DNA of 64,000 bases from Candidatus Eremiobacteraceae bacterium (lineage in GTDB: Bacteria; Vulcanimicrobiota; Vulcanimicrobiia; Eremiobacterales; Eremiobacteraceae). The notes under the pieces were generated by a model. The model ran no database searches. It worked only from the letters and a program-made list of their open reading frames with translations, and was not told the DNA's origin. The DNA lies in the NCBI GenBank assembly GCA_035295225.1, contig DATGJI010000058.1, forward strand, positions 1 to 64,000. The letters are read 5' to 3'. Positions 8,281 through 16,918 of the stretch are shown here, in pieces (the stretch's first letter is position 1; the number at the start of each line of letters is the position of its first letter). The translations under genes were made by a program, and so were the position numbers.

Positions 8281-10515
8281 ATGAACGCACGTTTGGCGGC
8301 GATCGCGGCCGCGCTGGCGCTGACGGGCGGGGCGGCGTCGTACGCGCGCGGCGGCGACTCGGTGTTGCCGAACGGCTGGATAGTCCGGCCGCCGAACGGA
8401 CTTTCGCGAGAGACGGAGACCATGCCTCAAGGTGCGGCAGCGTCGCCGGACGGGACTTCCCTCGCAGTGGTCACATCCGGCGTCAACCCCGCGGCACTGC
8501 TCGTGTACGATGTCGCGACGCTCGCTCAAAAGGCAGAAATACCTCTTGCGGGAGCGTTTGGCCGCCCACTCTGGCTGGACGCAGATCATGTCCTTGTCGC
8601 CGGAGATAACGCGGATGCCCTCTTCAACATAGATCTCGCCTCGAAGTCGATTCGCACGATACCGATGGCGCACGGATCACATCCGATCGCGATCGCTAAG
8701 AGCGGCGGCATCTACGCTGTGGCGGGCGACGGCGACGGCTCGGTGCGGATCGGCGCGCTTGATGAACTCGCCCGCGCACGGCCGACCAAAATCGGACTGC
8801 ATCCCGGACCGCTTGTTTTCTCTCAGGATGGCCGGACCGTTTTCGCCACGGACCGATCGGGCAGCCGCGTGGTCGCTATCGATCGAACTTCTCTCCTCAC
8901 AACAAGAATTTCCACCGGGCTGCATCCATCTGATCTCCTGATCGAAGGTTCGGATCTGTATGTCGCGGCCAGCGACGCGGATGCCGTGGATGTCATCGAC
9001 ACCACCACCCACCGAAGGTCGGCCACTATTTTCGTGGGCGATCAGAATGGCGGCGACCGCCTTTCCGGATCGTCGCCCAATGCGCTCGCCGCGCATGACG
9101 CTCTTGTGTTTGTGACCTTGGGTGCCGCGAATTCAGTGGCGGTTTTGCGCGATCATCGTTTCGTCACGCGCATCGCCGCCGGATGGTATCCGACCGACGT
9201 GGTGCCGATCGGAAGACAGCTGTACATCATCGATGGCAAAGGCGAGCGGACGCACGCTAACCCGCGCTTCAATCCGAGGAGCACGAGCAACGTCGACTAT
9301 ATCGGCGCGATCCAATACGGCTCGATCAGGACGTTCGATCTCGATCGCCTTGGAGCGAGCGAAGGCAATCCGCAAGGCGCAGTTGGATGGCAAGATGCAG
9401 GTCAGGATGCCGTCGTCCGGCCCCATGGCCCGATCAAGCACGTCTTCTTCATACTGAAGGAAAACCGGTCGTACGATCAAGTGCTCGGCGACATGAGCTC
9501 CGGAAACGGCGATCCGAAACTCGTCTGGTTCGGCGCCAAGGTCACGCCGAACCAACACTCGCTCGCGAAGCAGTTCGGGCTGTTCGACGACACATACACA
9601 AGCGGGGAGGTCAGCGACCCCGGGCACAACTGGTCGGATGCGGCGTTCGCGAACGACTTCGTGGAACGGTTCTGGCCGCCGACATACGGCGGCAGACGCG
9701 ACGACGACGAGACGTTCACCGGATGGGGCGCCAGCACGGCGCGCAATGGCTACATGTGGGATGCAGCCGCCGCCGCCCACGTGTCATTTCGCGATTATGG
9801 CGAATTGGCGACCGTCAAGCGGCTCGTCGCTACCGAACCGATCGCTCCGACGCTGCACGGACGCTACGATCCGAACTATGTAGGCTGGGATCTCGATTAC
9901 AGCGATGTGGACCGCGTCAAGGAGTGGAGCCGCGAATTCGACGCGTTCGAAAAGAGCGGCACTCTGCCGCAGCTCGAGTACATCTGGTTGCCCAACGATC
10001 ACACATACGGCAGCCGGCCGGGCAAGCTGACTCCGGTCGCTCTCGTGGCGCAAAATGATTACGCGCTCGGCTTGATCGTGCAGAAGATCTCGCACTCGCC
10101 CGCGTGGAGCTCGTCGGCCGTTTTTATCATCGAGGATGACTCGCAGGACGGAGCCGATCACGTGAGCGATCAACGCACCACGTTCTACCTCGCATCGCCC
10201 TTCGCTCGCGGCGGCGTGATTCACGATCACTATGCCACGGTGAGCGTGCTTCGAACCATCGAGATCATCCTCGGCATGCGGCCGCTCTCCACATACGACG
10301 CGATGGCCGTACCCTTGTATCACGCCTTTTCCGCGACCGCAAACGCCCCGCCATTTCGAGCGCTTCGACCGATGGTCGATATCACTGCAAAAAACTCGGT
10401 GACAGCCTTCGGCGCGCGCGTCAGTGAAACGCTCGACTTCTCGCGGCCCGACGCCACGCCGCCTGGAATACTCTTCAATATCCTCGCGCACAATCGATCG
10501 ACCTCGCATCGATGA
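8281..10515 (+). CDS. YncE-like beta-propeller fused to a phosphoesterase (acid phosphatase/phospholipase C-like) domain
   Basis: 744 residues. Signal peptide (about 1-24), then a YVTN/YncE-type propeller to about residue 380 (TIPMAHGSHPIAIAKSGG, RISTGLHPSDLLIEGSDLYVA, AAGWYPTDVVPIGRQLY). From about residue 385 comes the PF04185-type hydrolase: KHVFFILKENRSYDQVLGDM, FDDTYTSGEVSDPGHNWSDAAF, and the metal-binding IIEDDSQDGADHVSDQRT followed by SVLRTIEIILGM. It probably hydrolyses phosphate esters outside the cytoplasm. The stop overlaps the start of the chromate transporter gene by 4 bp (ATGA), so the two are translationally coupled. Confidence 0.9.
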   Translation: MNARLAAIAAALALTGGAASYARGGDSVLPNGWIVRPPNGLSRETETMPQGAAASPDGTSLAVVTSGVNPAALLVYDVATLAQKAEIPLAGAFGRPLWLDADHVLVAGDNADALFNIDLASKSIRTIPMAHGSHPIAIAKSGGIYAVAGDGDGSVRIGALDELARARPTKIGLHPGPLVFSQDGRTVFATDRSGSRVVAIDRTSLLTTRISTGLHPSDLLIEGSDLYVAASDADAVDVIDTTTHRRSATIFVGDQNGGDRLSGSSPNALAAHDALVFVTLGAANSVAVLRDHRFVTRIAAGWYPTDVVPIGRQLYIIDGKGERTHANPRFNPRSTSNVDYIGAIQYGSIRTFDLDRLGASEGNPQGAVGWQDAGQDAVVRPHGPIKHVFFILKENRSYDQVLGDMSSGNGDPKLVWFGAKVTPNQHSLAKQFGLFDDTYTSGEVSDPGHNWSDAAFANDFVERFWPPTYGGRRDDDETFTGWGASTARNGYMWDAAAAAHVSFRDYGELATVKRLVATEPIAPTLHGRYDPNYVGWDLDYSDVDRVKEWSREFDAFEKSGTLPQLEYIWLPNDHTYGSRPGKLTPVALVAQNDYALGLIVQKISHSPAWSSSAVFIIEDDSQDGADHVSDQRTTFYLASPFARGGVIHDHYATVSVLRTIEIILGMRPLSTYDAMAVPLYHAFSATANAPPFRALRPMVDITAKNSVTAFGARVSETLDFSRPDATPPGILFNILAHNRSTSHR

Positions 10516-11780
10516 ATGAAGGGGCCGCCAAGACTAATGAAGGGGCCGACGCCAGTCGGCCCACTTTGCATGCGCCTGGGCGCACGGGGAGTCCGAGTGA
10601 GGCTCCGAGCGTCCTGGAGATCGGCCTATATTTTCTTCGACTTGGCGCTGTGGGCTTTGGGGGACCGGTCGCGCTGGCGAATCATATGCGCACAGATCTT
10701 GCCGAGAAGCGGCATTGGCTGACGCCCCAGGAGTACGATGAAGGCCTTGCGATAGCCACAGCGTGCCCCGGCCCCCTCGCGTACCAACTCGGCATATATT
10801 GCGGATACATACTGCGCGGGTTTAGCGGGGCTTTGACCGCAGCGATCGCGTTCGCGATCGCGCCATTTGCCATAGTCGTGACCGCCGGATACCTCTACGT
10901 TCGCTTCGCAACTGCGTGGGAGGTCCGCGCGCTCTTCTACGGCATCGGTCCGGTCATCGTGGCGCTCATCGTCAAGGCGTGCTGGAACTTAGCACAAAAA
11001 ACCGTGCGTGACGACAAGATAGCGTGGCTGATCGCTGCGGCGGCGTGCGCCATCACCTTGATGGTGCAGAAAGAACTGACCGCAATTTTTTTGGCCGCCG
11101 GCGTCCTCGGTGTCTTCATTTTTTCGGCCTCTTCGCGTACACCAAGTCATGACGGCAACCATCCGCAGCCCGAAGATACCGTGACGGCGCGGGGAGTGAC
11201 GCCTTTCGTCGGCATGCTTGCCCTTTGGACGTCCCCTGCGATGACGTCGAAATTGTTCTTTTTCTTCTTCAGGACAGGGTTGCTCGTTTTCGGAAGCGGA
11301 CTCGTGATCGTGCCATTTCTGAAGACCTACGTCGTCGACCAATACCACTGGCTCAGCCAACAACAGTTTCTGGATTCGGTCGCCATCGGCATGATGACGC
11401 CCGGCCCTGTCGTGATAACCGCGACCTTTGTGGGCTATCTGCTAAGCGGATTCGGCGGCGCGATCGCGGCAACGATCGGTATTTTCTTGCCGTCGTTCCT
11501 TTTCACGGTGGTGGGCACGCCTCTATTGCGACGATACCGGACAAATGCACGTCTTCAGGGATTCGTGCGCGGCGTGACGGTTGCAGTCGTCGGCGTATTG
11601 GTCGGCACGTCATATCTCGTCGGGAAATCGGTGTTGGCAGACGCGCTCACCATTACCGTCGGGCTCACCGCGCTCGCTGCTACCGTCTACTTCAAGCGGG
11701 TGCCCGATCCGTTGCTCGTCGCTGCCGGCGCGGTAGTCGGACTGGTAGCCTATCCGCTCATCCATCCGCAACCGCTATAG
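10512..11780 (+). CDS. chrA: Chromate transporter, two-domain ChrA family
   Basis: 422 residues and 10-12 predicted membrane segments in two homologous halves. The first half has RLGAVGFGGPVALANHMR and TACPGPLAYQLGIYCGY. The second has FRTGLLVFGSGLVIVPFLK and MMTPGPVVITATFVGYL. FGGP plus CPGP in the first half and FGSG plus TPGP in the second half are the long-chain ChrA signatures. The known family exports chromate (or exchanges it with sulfate). The 4-bp overlap with the phosphoesterase gene is unusual for chrA. The first 35 residues are polar and extend the N-terminus beyond the usual length. Confidence 0.93.
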   Translation: MNEGAAKTNEGADASRPTLHAPGRTGSPSEAPSVLEIGLYFLRLGAVGFGGPVALANHMRTDLAEKRHWLTPQEYDEGLAIATACPGPLAYQLGIYCGYILRGFSGALTAAIAFAIAPFAIVVTAGYLYVRFATAWEVRALFYGIGPVIVALIVKACWNLAQKTVRDDKIAWLIAAAACAITLMVQKELTAIFLAAGVLGVFIFSASSRTPSHDGNHPQPEDTVTARGVTPFVGMLALWTSPAMTSKLFFFFFRTGLLVFGSGLVIVPFLKTYVVDQYHWLSQQQFLDSVAIGMMTPGPVVITATFVGYLLSGFGGAIAATIGIFLPSFLFTVVGTPLLRRYRTNARLQGFVRGVTVAVVGVLVGTSYLVGKSVLADALTITVGLTALAATVYFKRVPDPLLVAAGAVVGLVAYPLIHPQPL

Positions 11781-12299
11781 CGGTGAATTCAGCCGTAACC
11801 GCATCACGAGCACGCGGTAGTCGCGCTCGCCCGCGCGAAACGGCTCTTCGGATTCGGTCTTGAATCCATAGCGCTCGTAGAACGCGATCGCGTGCGCATT
11901 CAACGAATTGACTCGCAGGGTCATCGAGGTTGCGTTCTTCGCCCGCGCAAACGCGAGGGCTTCGTCCATTAGCCGCTTGCCGAGGCCAAGCCCATGGAAG
12001 CGGTAGAACACGTACAAGCGCTCGAGTTCGGTCGCTGCAAATGGCTCTTCGCCTTCGCCACCCACAAGGAGCGCGTATCCGACCGCACAGCTGCCCACGG
12101 CGGTCTCGACAACCCACATGCACGCTCGATCGCTTGCGAGCAATTCTCGAAAGTTTTCGGCGCCGAGGGATTTGGTCACATACGCGTACAGATCCGATCC
12201 TTGCGCGATCCCAGCGTATGTCTCCAAAATCGTGGCCTGGCCGATCAACGATAAGGCTGACTCGTCACCTGGGCCGCAACGCCGCAACGCAAAGTCCAT
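11775..12299 (-). CDS. GNAT family N-acetyltransferase
   Basis: 174 residues. The acetyl-CoA-binding motif is FHGLGLGKRLMDEALAFA (R/Q-x-x-G-x-G/A form), preceded by ELERLYVFYR and followed by MTLRVNSLNAHAIAFYERYGF. This order is typical of RimI/PhnO-type GNATs. It is the last gene of a three-gene operon (flavin oxidase, membrane protein, GNAT) and starts 1 bp after the preceding stop. Its end overlaps the convergent chrA stop by a few bases. The substrate amine is unknown. Confidence 0.92.
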   Translation of the reverse strand: MDFALRRCGPGDESALSLIGQATILETYAGIAQGSDLYAYVTKSLGAENFRELLASDRACMWVVETAVGSCAVGYALLVGGEGEEPFAATELERLYVFYRFHGLGLGKRLMDEALAFARAKNATSMTLRVNSLNAHAIAFYERYGFKTESEEPFRAGERDYRVLVMRLRLNSPL

Positions 12300-12300
12300 C

Positions 12301-12834
12301 TTAGGGCGAAGGGGTGCGTTCGATCGCGATATACGTCACGACGTCCCATGCGTTGCGGATGCCGATGAAGATCAGCAACAGAGCAGCGGCGGCGAGCGCA
12401 AAGGGCGCCACGGGCGAGGAATTCAACATGATCGCGCCGGCGAGGATCACGCTGTAGGCAGCGAGAGGAAGGATCGTGTAAAATATCCAGTCTTCGAAGT
12501 CCGGCGTGTAATCCTTGAATCGTTTCGTGATAAGCCACACGCGAAGTATATAGAGGTCGGCGAGGATGCCGGCGATCGCGAGCAGCGACGCCGGATACGC
12601 AAGCGATGGCCACGGCGCGCTGAGGATCGCGGAGACGAGCAACGCCGCCCCGAAGTGAATGACCGTCGGCGTGCTGAACGCCGAAATCCCGTCACGGTTG
12701 CGCTTGCTGCGCTCCACACCGGTGACAAGCGTGATCACGACGAACATCAGGCCCGTGAGTGCACCGGCCGACGATCCGGTGATCGTGTAGAAATTCGACC
12801 ACGGCCCAAGGACCGACGAAGCGGTTTCAGTCAT
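12301..12834 (-). CDS. Small integral membrane protein, unknown family
   Basis: 177 residues with about five hydrophobic segments: GSSAGALTGLMFVVITLVTG, IHFGAALLVSAIL, LAYPASLLAIAGILADLYIL, FYTILPLAAYSVILAGAIM and FALAAAALLLIFIGI. I see no catalytic motif. The start codon overlaps the stop of the flavin oxidase gene by 4 bp, and the stop is 1 bp from the GNAT start. All three should therefore be made from one mRNA. Confidence 0.8.
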   Translation of the reverse strand: MTETASSVLGPWSNFYTITGSSAGALTGLMFVVITLVTGVERSKRNRDGISAFSTPTVIHFGAALLVSAILSAPWPSLAYPASLLAIAGILADLYILRVWLITKRFKDYTPDFEDWIFYTILPLAAYSVILAGAIMLNSSPVAPFALAAAALLLIFIGIRNAWDVVTYIAIERTPSP

Positions 12835-14171
12835 CTATCTCTCACAGCGCCAAGCGACGTCGCAGCTTCGCGAGCCGCTCTCTCACCGGTTTGAAGCGCT
12901 CCATTCACCGTGCCGCCCTGGCCGTCATTCGACGTCGCCTCGCCCGCGAAGAATAACGCGTCATCGAGCGGCTCTGCAAGCGCTGCGCGCGGACCATCGG
13001 CGCCGACGGTGACGTAGCTGTACGCGCCACGCGCGAATGGATCGCCGCTCCAGTCGTGCATGAATGCCGCGTCGAATTCCCGGCGTGCAAGGTCGAGTGC
13101 TCCGAACATGGACCCGAACCCGTCGAGCGCGCGTTCGATACGTTCCTTCGGGGACATTCCTCGGAGCGCTATAGCCTTTGGGCCACCTGCCCATGCCACG
13201 ATCAGGCTACTTCGCCGCGGAAACTGCGTCCAATACGCCGGAAACGGCTGATCCAAGCAGCGAAAAAAGCCGGCGTCGCGATAGCGCCCGCCGTGGAGGC
13301 GCCCCCAGAATGCAGTCCGGAACCAGAGATTGATCTTGACCACGTGGCCCATCTCGATGCGTCGAAGCGCCTCGTGTTTGAACGCGGGGAGATCTGGGTC
13401 GAAGACGACCGCCTCGTCGGCGCCGCCCTGGCGCAATACGCCGATCGGCAGCGTCACGATTGCCGTTCGGGCACGAAACGAGCGCCCTTCTCCAGCATCG
13501 AGTTGCGCATCGATCTGTATCGAACCGCGGCGCCACGAGATCCTGCGAACGACGGTCGAAAGAGAGATACGGACTCCGGCCGCGATACAGTCGTCGCGAA
13601 GTCGATCGAACATCGGTCCGTAGCCGCCGACTGGCCGCGCGCTTGCAAAGTCCGCGCCGGCATATATCTCGTCCGCGATGGAGCGCACGCTTGCGATCGC
13701 CGGGTCCGCGGCGTCAAAGCCTTCGACGAAGGCTCGCGCCATCTCGGCCGCATCCCGCATCGAATCGTCGTTTTCGAAGCGGCGAAGAAATCGATCGACC
13801 GTTTCGTCTTCCCGAAGTTTGCGAGCTTCTTCGAAGATGCGCGCGGCGATCATGAAGTCGCGCTCGTCACGATGCAAGTCGTCGTCTTCGCCGCGCGTCC
13901 ACGACTCGCCGCCGGTGTCCACGCTTGAGATGCCGGCCTCGCGCAGCAGCATCCTCGTCTCCGGCGCCGGCCCGTGGATAAATTCCGCGCCGAGTTCAGC
14001 GCGCACGCCGGACGGTTGCGAAGTGTGCGAGACCACGCGGCCGCCAAGCCGGTCGCGTGCTTCGAGAACGATCACGCGCAGCGATCGGCGGGCGAGACTT
14101 CGCGCGGCCGCGAGACCTGCCGCACCCGCGCCGATCACGATCGCGTCCGCATCCGATTCCACCGGTGTCAT
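12831..14171 (-). CDS. FAD-dependent amine oxidase-type oxidoreductase
   Basis: 446 residues from the ATG at 14171; a TTG at 14204 would add 11 residues. The N-terminal dinucleotide-binding motif is DAIVIGAGAAGLAAARSLA followed by VIVLEARDRLGGR. The C-terminal FAD contact is DALFFAGEATSNDGQGG-TVNGALQTG. GAEFIHG in the middle is typical of the monoamine/polyamine oxidase family, which oxidises amines with O2 to give an imine and peroxide. It is cytosolic and the first gene of the operon. Confidence 0.9.
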   Translation of the reverse strand: MTPVESDADAIVIGAGAAGLAAARSLARRSLRVIVLEARDRLGGRVVSHTSQPSGVRAELGAEFIHGPAPETRMLLREAGISSVDTGGESWTRGEDDDLHRDERDFMIAARIFEEARKLREDETVDRFLRRFENDDSMRDAAEMARAFVEGFDAADPAIASVRSIADEIYAGADFASARPVGGYGPMFDRLRDDCIAAGVRISLSTVVRRISWRRGSIQIDAQLDAGEGRSFRARTAIVTLPIGVLRQGGADEAVVFDPDLPAFKHEALRRIEMGHVVKINLWFRTAFWGRLHGGRYRDAGFFRCLDQPFPAYWTQFPRRSSLIVAWAGGPKAIALRGMSPKERIERALDGFGSMFGALDLARREFDAAFMHDWSGDPFARGAYSYVTVGADGPRAALAEPLDDALFFAGEATSNDGQGGTVNGALQTGERAAREAATSLGAVRDR

Positions 14172-14237
14172 GCCGTCGGAGCCGTTACCCACGAAACTCG
14201 GCAATACCTGACGCCGTCACGAGTTCAGCCTTCCTGA

Positions 14238-15014
14238 TCACTCGCCGGATTTGCGGCCCCACGCCGTCCATATCGTAGGACCATAGGTGCCGACAGCCGG
14301 ACTCGCCATCCGTCCGGCGACGTATTCGATGTCGGATGAGGTCGCGCCGTGCTGAGTCAGAAGGTCGCGGAGGCGCAAATACGATGAGGCGAGCAGCACC
14401 GAACGCGGGCCCCCTCGCTGATAGGTCTGCGATGATTCAGACGCGACATCTCGCAGACCGGCAGTTTCAAATAGCGGTGCGAGCGACGGGCCGAGCTGCA
14501 TATCCCAACCGGCAGCTCGCGTCGCAGCCGCGAAGGAAGCGGCGACGCGATCGAATGCCGGATCCGGCGCGCTCAAGCGCACGGCCCGAAAATCCGAATC
14601 GGAGGCCACGAGCCAACCGCCCGGACGGAGCGCGCGAATCATCCGATGCAGAACAGCCTCATACTCCGGCAGGTGTTCTAGCAGAAGGCGAGAGTGGACG
14701 AGATCGACATTCTCCGGCAACTCTTCCCGCCGGATGTCGAGTCGGCGAACCGAAAGAGTCGGCGAAATATGCGGTTCGAGCAGACGCAGGTCAAGGTCGA
14801 CCGCCAGGACGGAACCGGCCGGCCCGACGCGCTCGGCCAGCCATCGTGAGATCGACCCTGCCCCGGCTCCGACGTCGATACAGCGCCAGCCGGCTGCGAT
14901 TCCGGTCCGCTCGAGACACGGAATGGATAAAGGGTCGAAGCATTGCTGCAGCAACGCCAACCGCTGTCGTTCGGTTTCCGGATCGGTAGCCTGTGAAAGC
15001 GTATATTCCGACAT
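14238..15014 (-). CDS. SAM-dependent methyltransferase (class I)
   Basis: 258 residues. Motif I is WRCIDVGAGAGSISRWLAE (about residues 43-61), the acidic end of strand 2 is LAVDLDLRLLE, and the post-motif is VDLVHSRLLLEHLPEYEAVL then LRPGGWLVASDSDF. This order is that of a UbiE/Methyltransf_25-type small-molecule methylase. The acceptor is unknown. It lies upstream of the flavin oxidase operon on the same strand, 66 bp away, so co-transcription is possible. Confidence 0.92.
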   Translation of the reverse strand: MSEYTLSQATDPETERQRLALLQQCFDPLSIPCLERTGIAAGWRCIDVGAGAGSISRWLAERVGPAGSVLAVDLDLRLLEPHISPTLSVRRLDIRREELPENVDLVHSRLLLEHLPEYEAVLHRMIRALRPGGWLVASDSDFRAVRLSAPDPAFDRVAASFAAATRAAGWDMQLGPSLAPLFETAGLRDVASESSQTYQRGGPRSVLLASSYLRLRDLLTQHGATSSDIEYVAGRMASPAVGTYGPTIWTAWGRKSGE

Positions 15015-15314
15015 CGCATATACCTTTCGAACGAACTTACGTCGCGCTCAACGCTTCGCGCACATCGAGCGGATGCTCTTTCGGACAGCGTGCACAGCGC
15101 TACGCTGATGATCATAGAGACACCGGCCACGGCAAAACCTTCGTATGGACTTCCCGTTACTCGGGTCACGACGGCTACCGCGCGAGTCGAGGATGGCAAG
15201 ATCTGCGCGAGCGAGAAACTGGTCGATCCGTCGGCGGTGCCCGATCGCGATCCATTCAATGCGGCGTGTGAGCGCGGATCTACTAGGCGCGACGGATGAT
15301 AGTGCAGGCAAACC
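15015..15314. other. Intergenic stretch between divergent genes, no gene recognised
   Basis: About 300 bp separate the methyltransferase start from the GTG start of the CocE-type hydrolase. Short reading frames exist on both strands but none has a ribosome-binding site or recognisable protein. It should hold two divergent promoters, which I cannot place. Confidence 0.5.
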
Positions 15315-16889
15315 GTGATCGTAGACCGCGACGCCGGAATCCGTATGCGAGACGGCGTGCGCCTTTTCGCAAGCGTCTTTCGCCCGGATGACGGGGTGCC
15401 GCGTCCGATCGTGCTATCGGTGACGCCATACGGCAAAGACAACACGCCGGATCGAATCGGCATGCTCTTCATGCGCCTAGCCGGCGTGAGCTTCGGAAAG
15501 CTGAACTGCTCTCGATTGACCGGTTTTGAGTCTCCGGATCCCGCCTTTTGGGTTGACGCCGGATACAACGTAATCCAAGTCGATGCAAGGGGGATGCACA
15601 GATCCGAGGGGAGCGCGGGCGCATGGACGCCGACAGACGCGCTGGACTATGCTGAACTCATCGAATGGTGCGCGCGCCAGCCGTGGTCGACAGGCGCCGT
15701 CGGCCTATGTGGAGTTTCGTACCTGGCGATGTCGCAGTGGAAGGCGGCAGCGCTCCGCCCACCGGCCCTCAAGGCGATCATCCCGTGGGAGGGTGCGACC
15801 GATCTGCTTCGCGAGTTCGCATACCAAGATGGCGTGCGGGAATCCGGCTTTGTGCCGATCTGGTGGAACAACCGCATGAAACGCGGGCGGAACAAACGCT
15901 TTGCGATGGCTGAAGATTTTCTTCGCGAGCGCGACGCGCGCCCGTTCGACGACGATTGGTGGGCGAGCAAACGCCCTGCACTAGCCATGATCGACGTTCC
16001 GGCGCTCGTCTGCGCGAGCTGGTCCGATCAAGGGTTGCACACGCGCGGCTCGTTGCTCGGCTTCGAAAACATCGCTTCCACGCAAAAGTGGCTATTCACG
16101 CACGGCCGGCGCAAGTGGGAGACCTTCTATGGAGATGAGGCGCGCGACACGCAACGGCGATTTCTTGACCATTTTCTCAAAGGCGCAGACAACGGCTGGA
16201 ACGAGACGCCCCGCGTCAGGCTTGAGGTGCGGATGTCGCTTTCTCGGTGGAAGGTGCGCGGAGAAAGCGCATGGCCGCTTCCGAACGTCACCTACACGCC
16301 GTTGTACCTCAACGGCGCTGACGGCACGTTCGAATCGCGACTTCCGAGGGAGACACATCAAGCCCGATACGCAACAAGAAAAGGAGAATCGCCCGATCGG
16401 GCGAGCTTCACGCATCGCTTTGCGGCGGAAACGGAACTCACCGGCACGATGAGTCTGAAGTTGTGGGTGTCAACGAGCGCGGGGACGGATTTAGATCTCT
16501 TCGTGAAGCTGCGCAAGTTCGATGCAGTCGGCGGCGAGATGTATTTCTACGGTTACAACGGCTTCGCAAAAGACGGCGTTGCGAAAGGTTGGCTGCGCGT
16601 ATCCCATCGCGCGACCGATCCGCGGCTCAGCCGACCGGGAATGCCGTGGCATTCCCACCTCAAGGCCGATCCGGTGCAACCGAATGAAATCGTTCCCGTC
16701 GAAATCGAGATTCTCGCGTCAAGCACACTTTTCGAAGCGGGATCCACCTTGCGCATTGACGTTCTCGGCCGCGACGCCGACCGCTATCCGGCATTCCGGC
16801 ATAGGCCGACCGTGAATAAGGGGTGGCATTCAATCCATACCGGCGCGACGTACGACTCGCATCTCTTGATACCCGTGGCGGGCGGGTGA
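15315..16889 (+). CDS. CocE/NonD family hydrolase (X-Pro dipeptidyl-peptidase-like)
   Basis: 524 residues, GTG start. An alpha/beta-hydrolase with the S15 family pattern: MRDGVRLFASVFRPDD, VIQVDARGMHRSEGSAGAW, nucleophile S135 in GLCGVSYLAMSQW, and PALVCASWSDQGLHTRGSL near the acid residue. The His is in THGRRKWETFY. The C-terminal half is the jelly-roll seen in cocaine esterase (LTGTMSLKLWVSTSAGTDLD). Family members cut esters, amides or proline peptides. There is no signal peptide. Confidence 0.92.
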   Translation: MIVDRDAGIRMRDGVRLFASVFRPDDGVPRPIVLSVTPYGKDNTPDRIGMLFMRLAGVSFGKLNCSRLTGFESPDPAFWVDAGYNVIQVDARGMHRSEGSAGAWTPTDALDYAELIEWCARQPWSTGAVGLCGVSYLAMSQWKAAALRPPALKAIIPWEGATDLLREFAYQDGVRESGFVPIWWNNRMKRGRNKRFAMAEDFLRERDARPFDDDWWASKRPALAMIDVPALVCASWSDQGLHTRGSLLGFENIASTQKWLFTHGRRKWETFYGDEARDTQRRFLDHFLKGADNGWNETPRVRLEVRMSLSRWKVRGESAWPLPNVTYTPLYLNGADGTFESRLPRETHQARYATRKGESPDRASFTHRFAAETELTGTMSLKLWVSTSAGTDLDLFVKLRKFDAVGGEMYFYGYNGFAKDGVAKGWLRVSHRATDPRLSRPGMPWHSHLKADPVQPNEIVPVEIEILASSTLFEAGSTLRIDVLGRDADRYPAFRHRPTVNKGWHSIHTGATYDSHLLIPVAGG

Positions 16890-16918
16890 GCGTTCATCAC
16901 CGATGTAATACTTCGACA

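Noticed and set aside
15048-15311. Short frames between the methyltransferase and the CocE hydrolase
   Set aside because: No RBS or pattern; the region is more likely promoter DNA.
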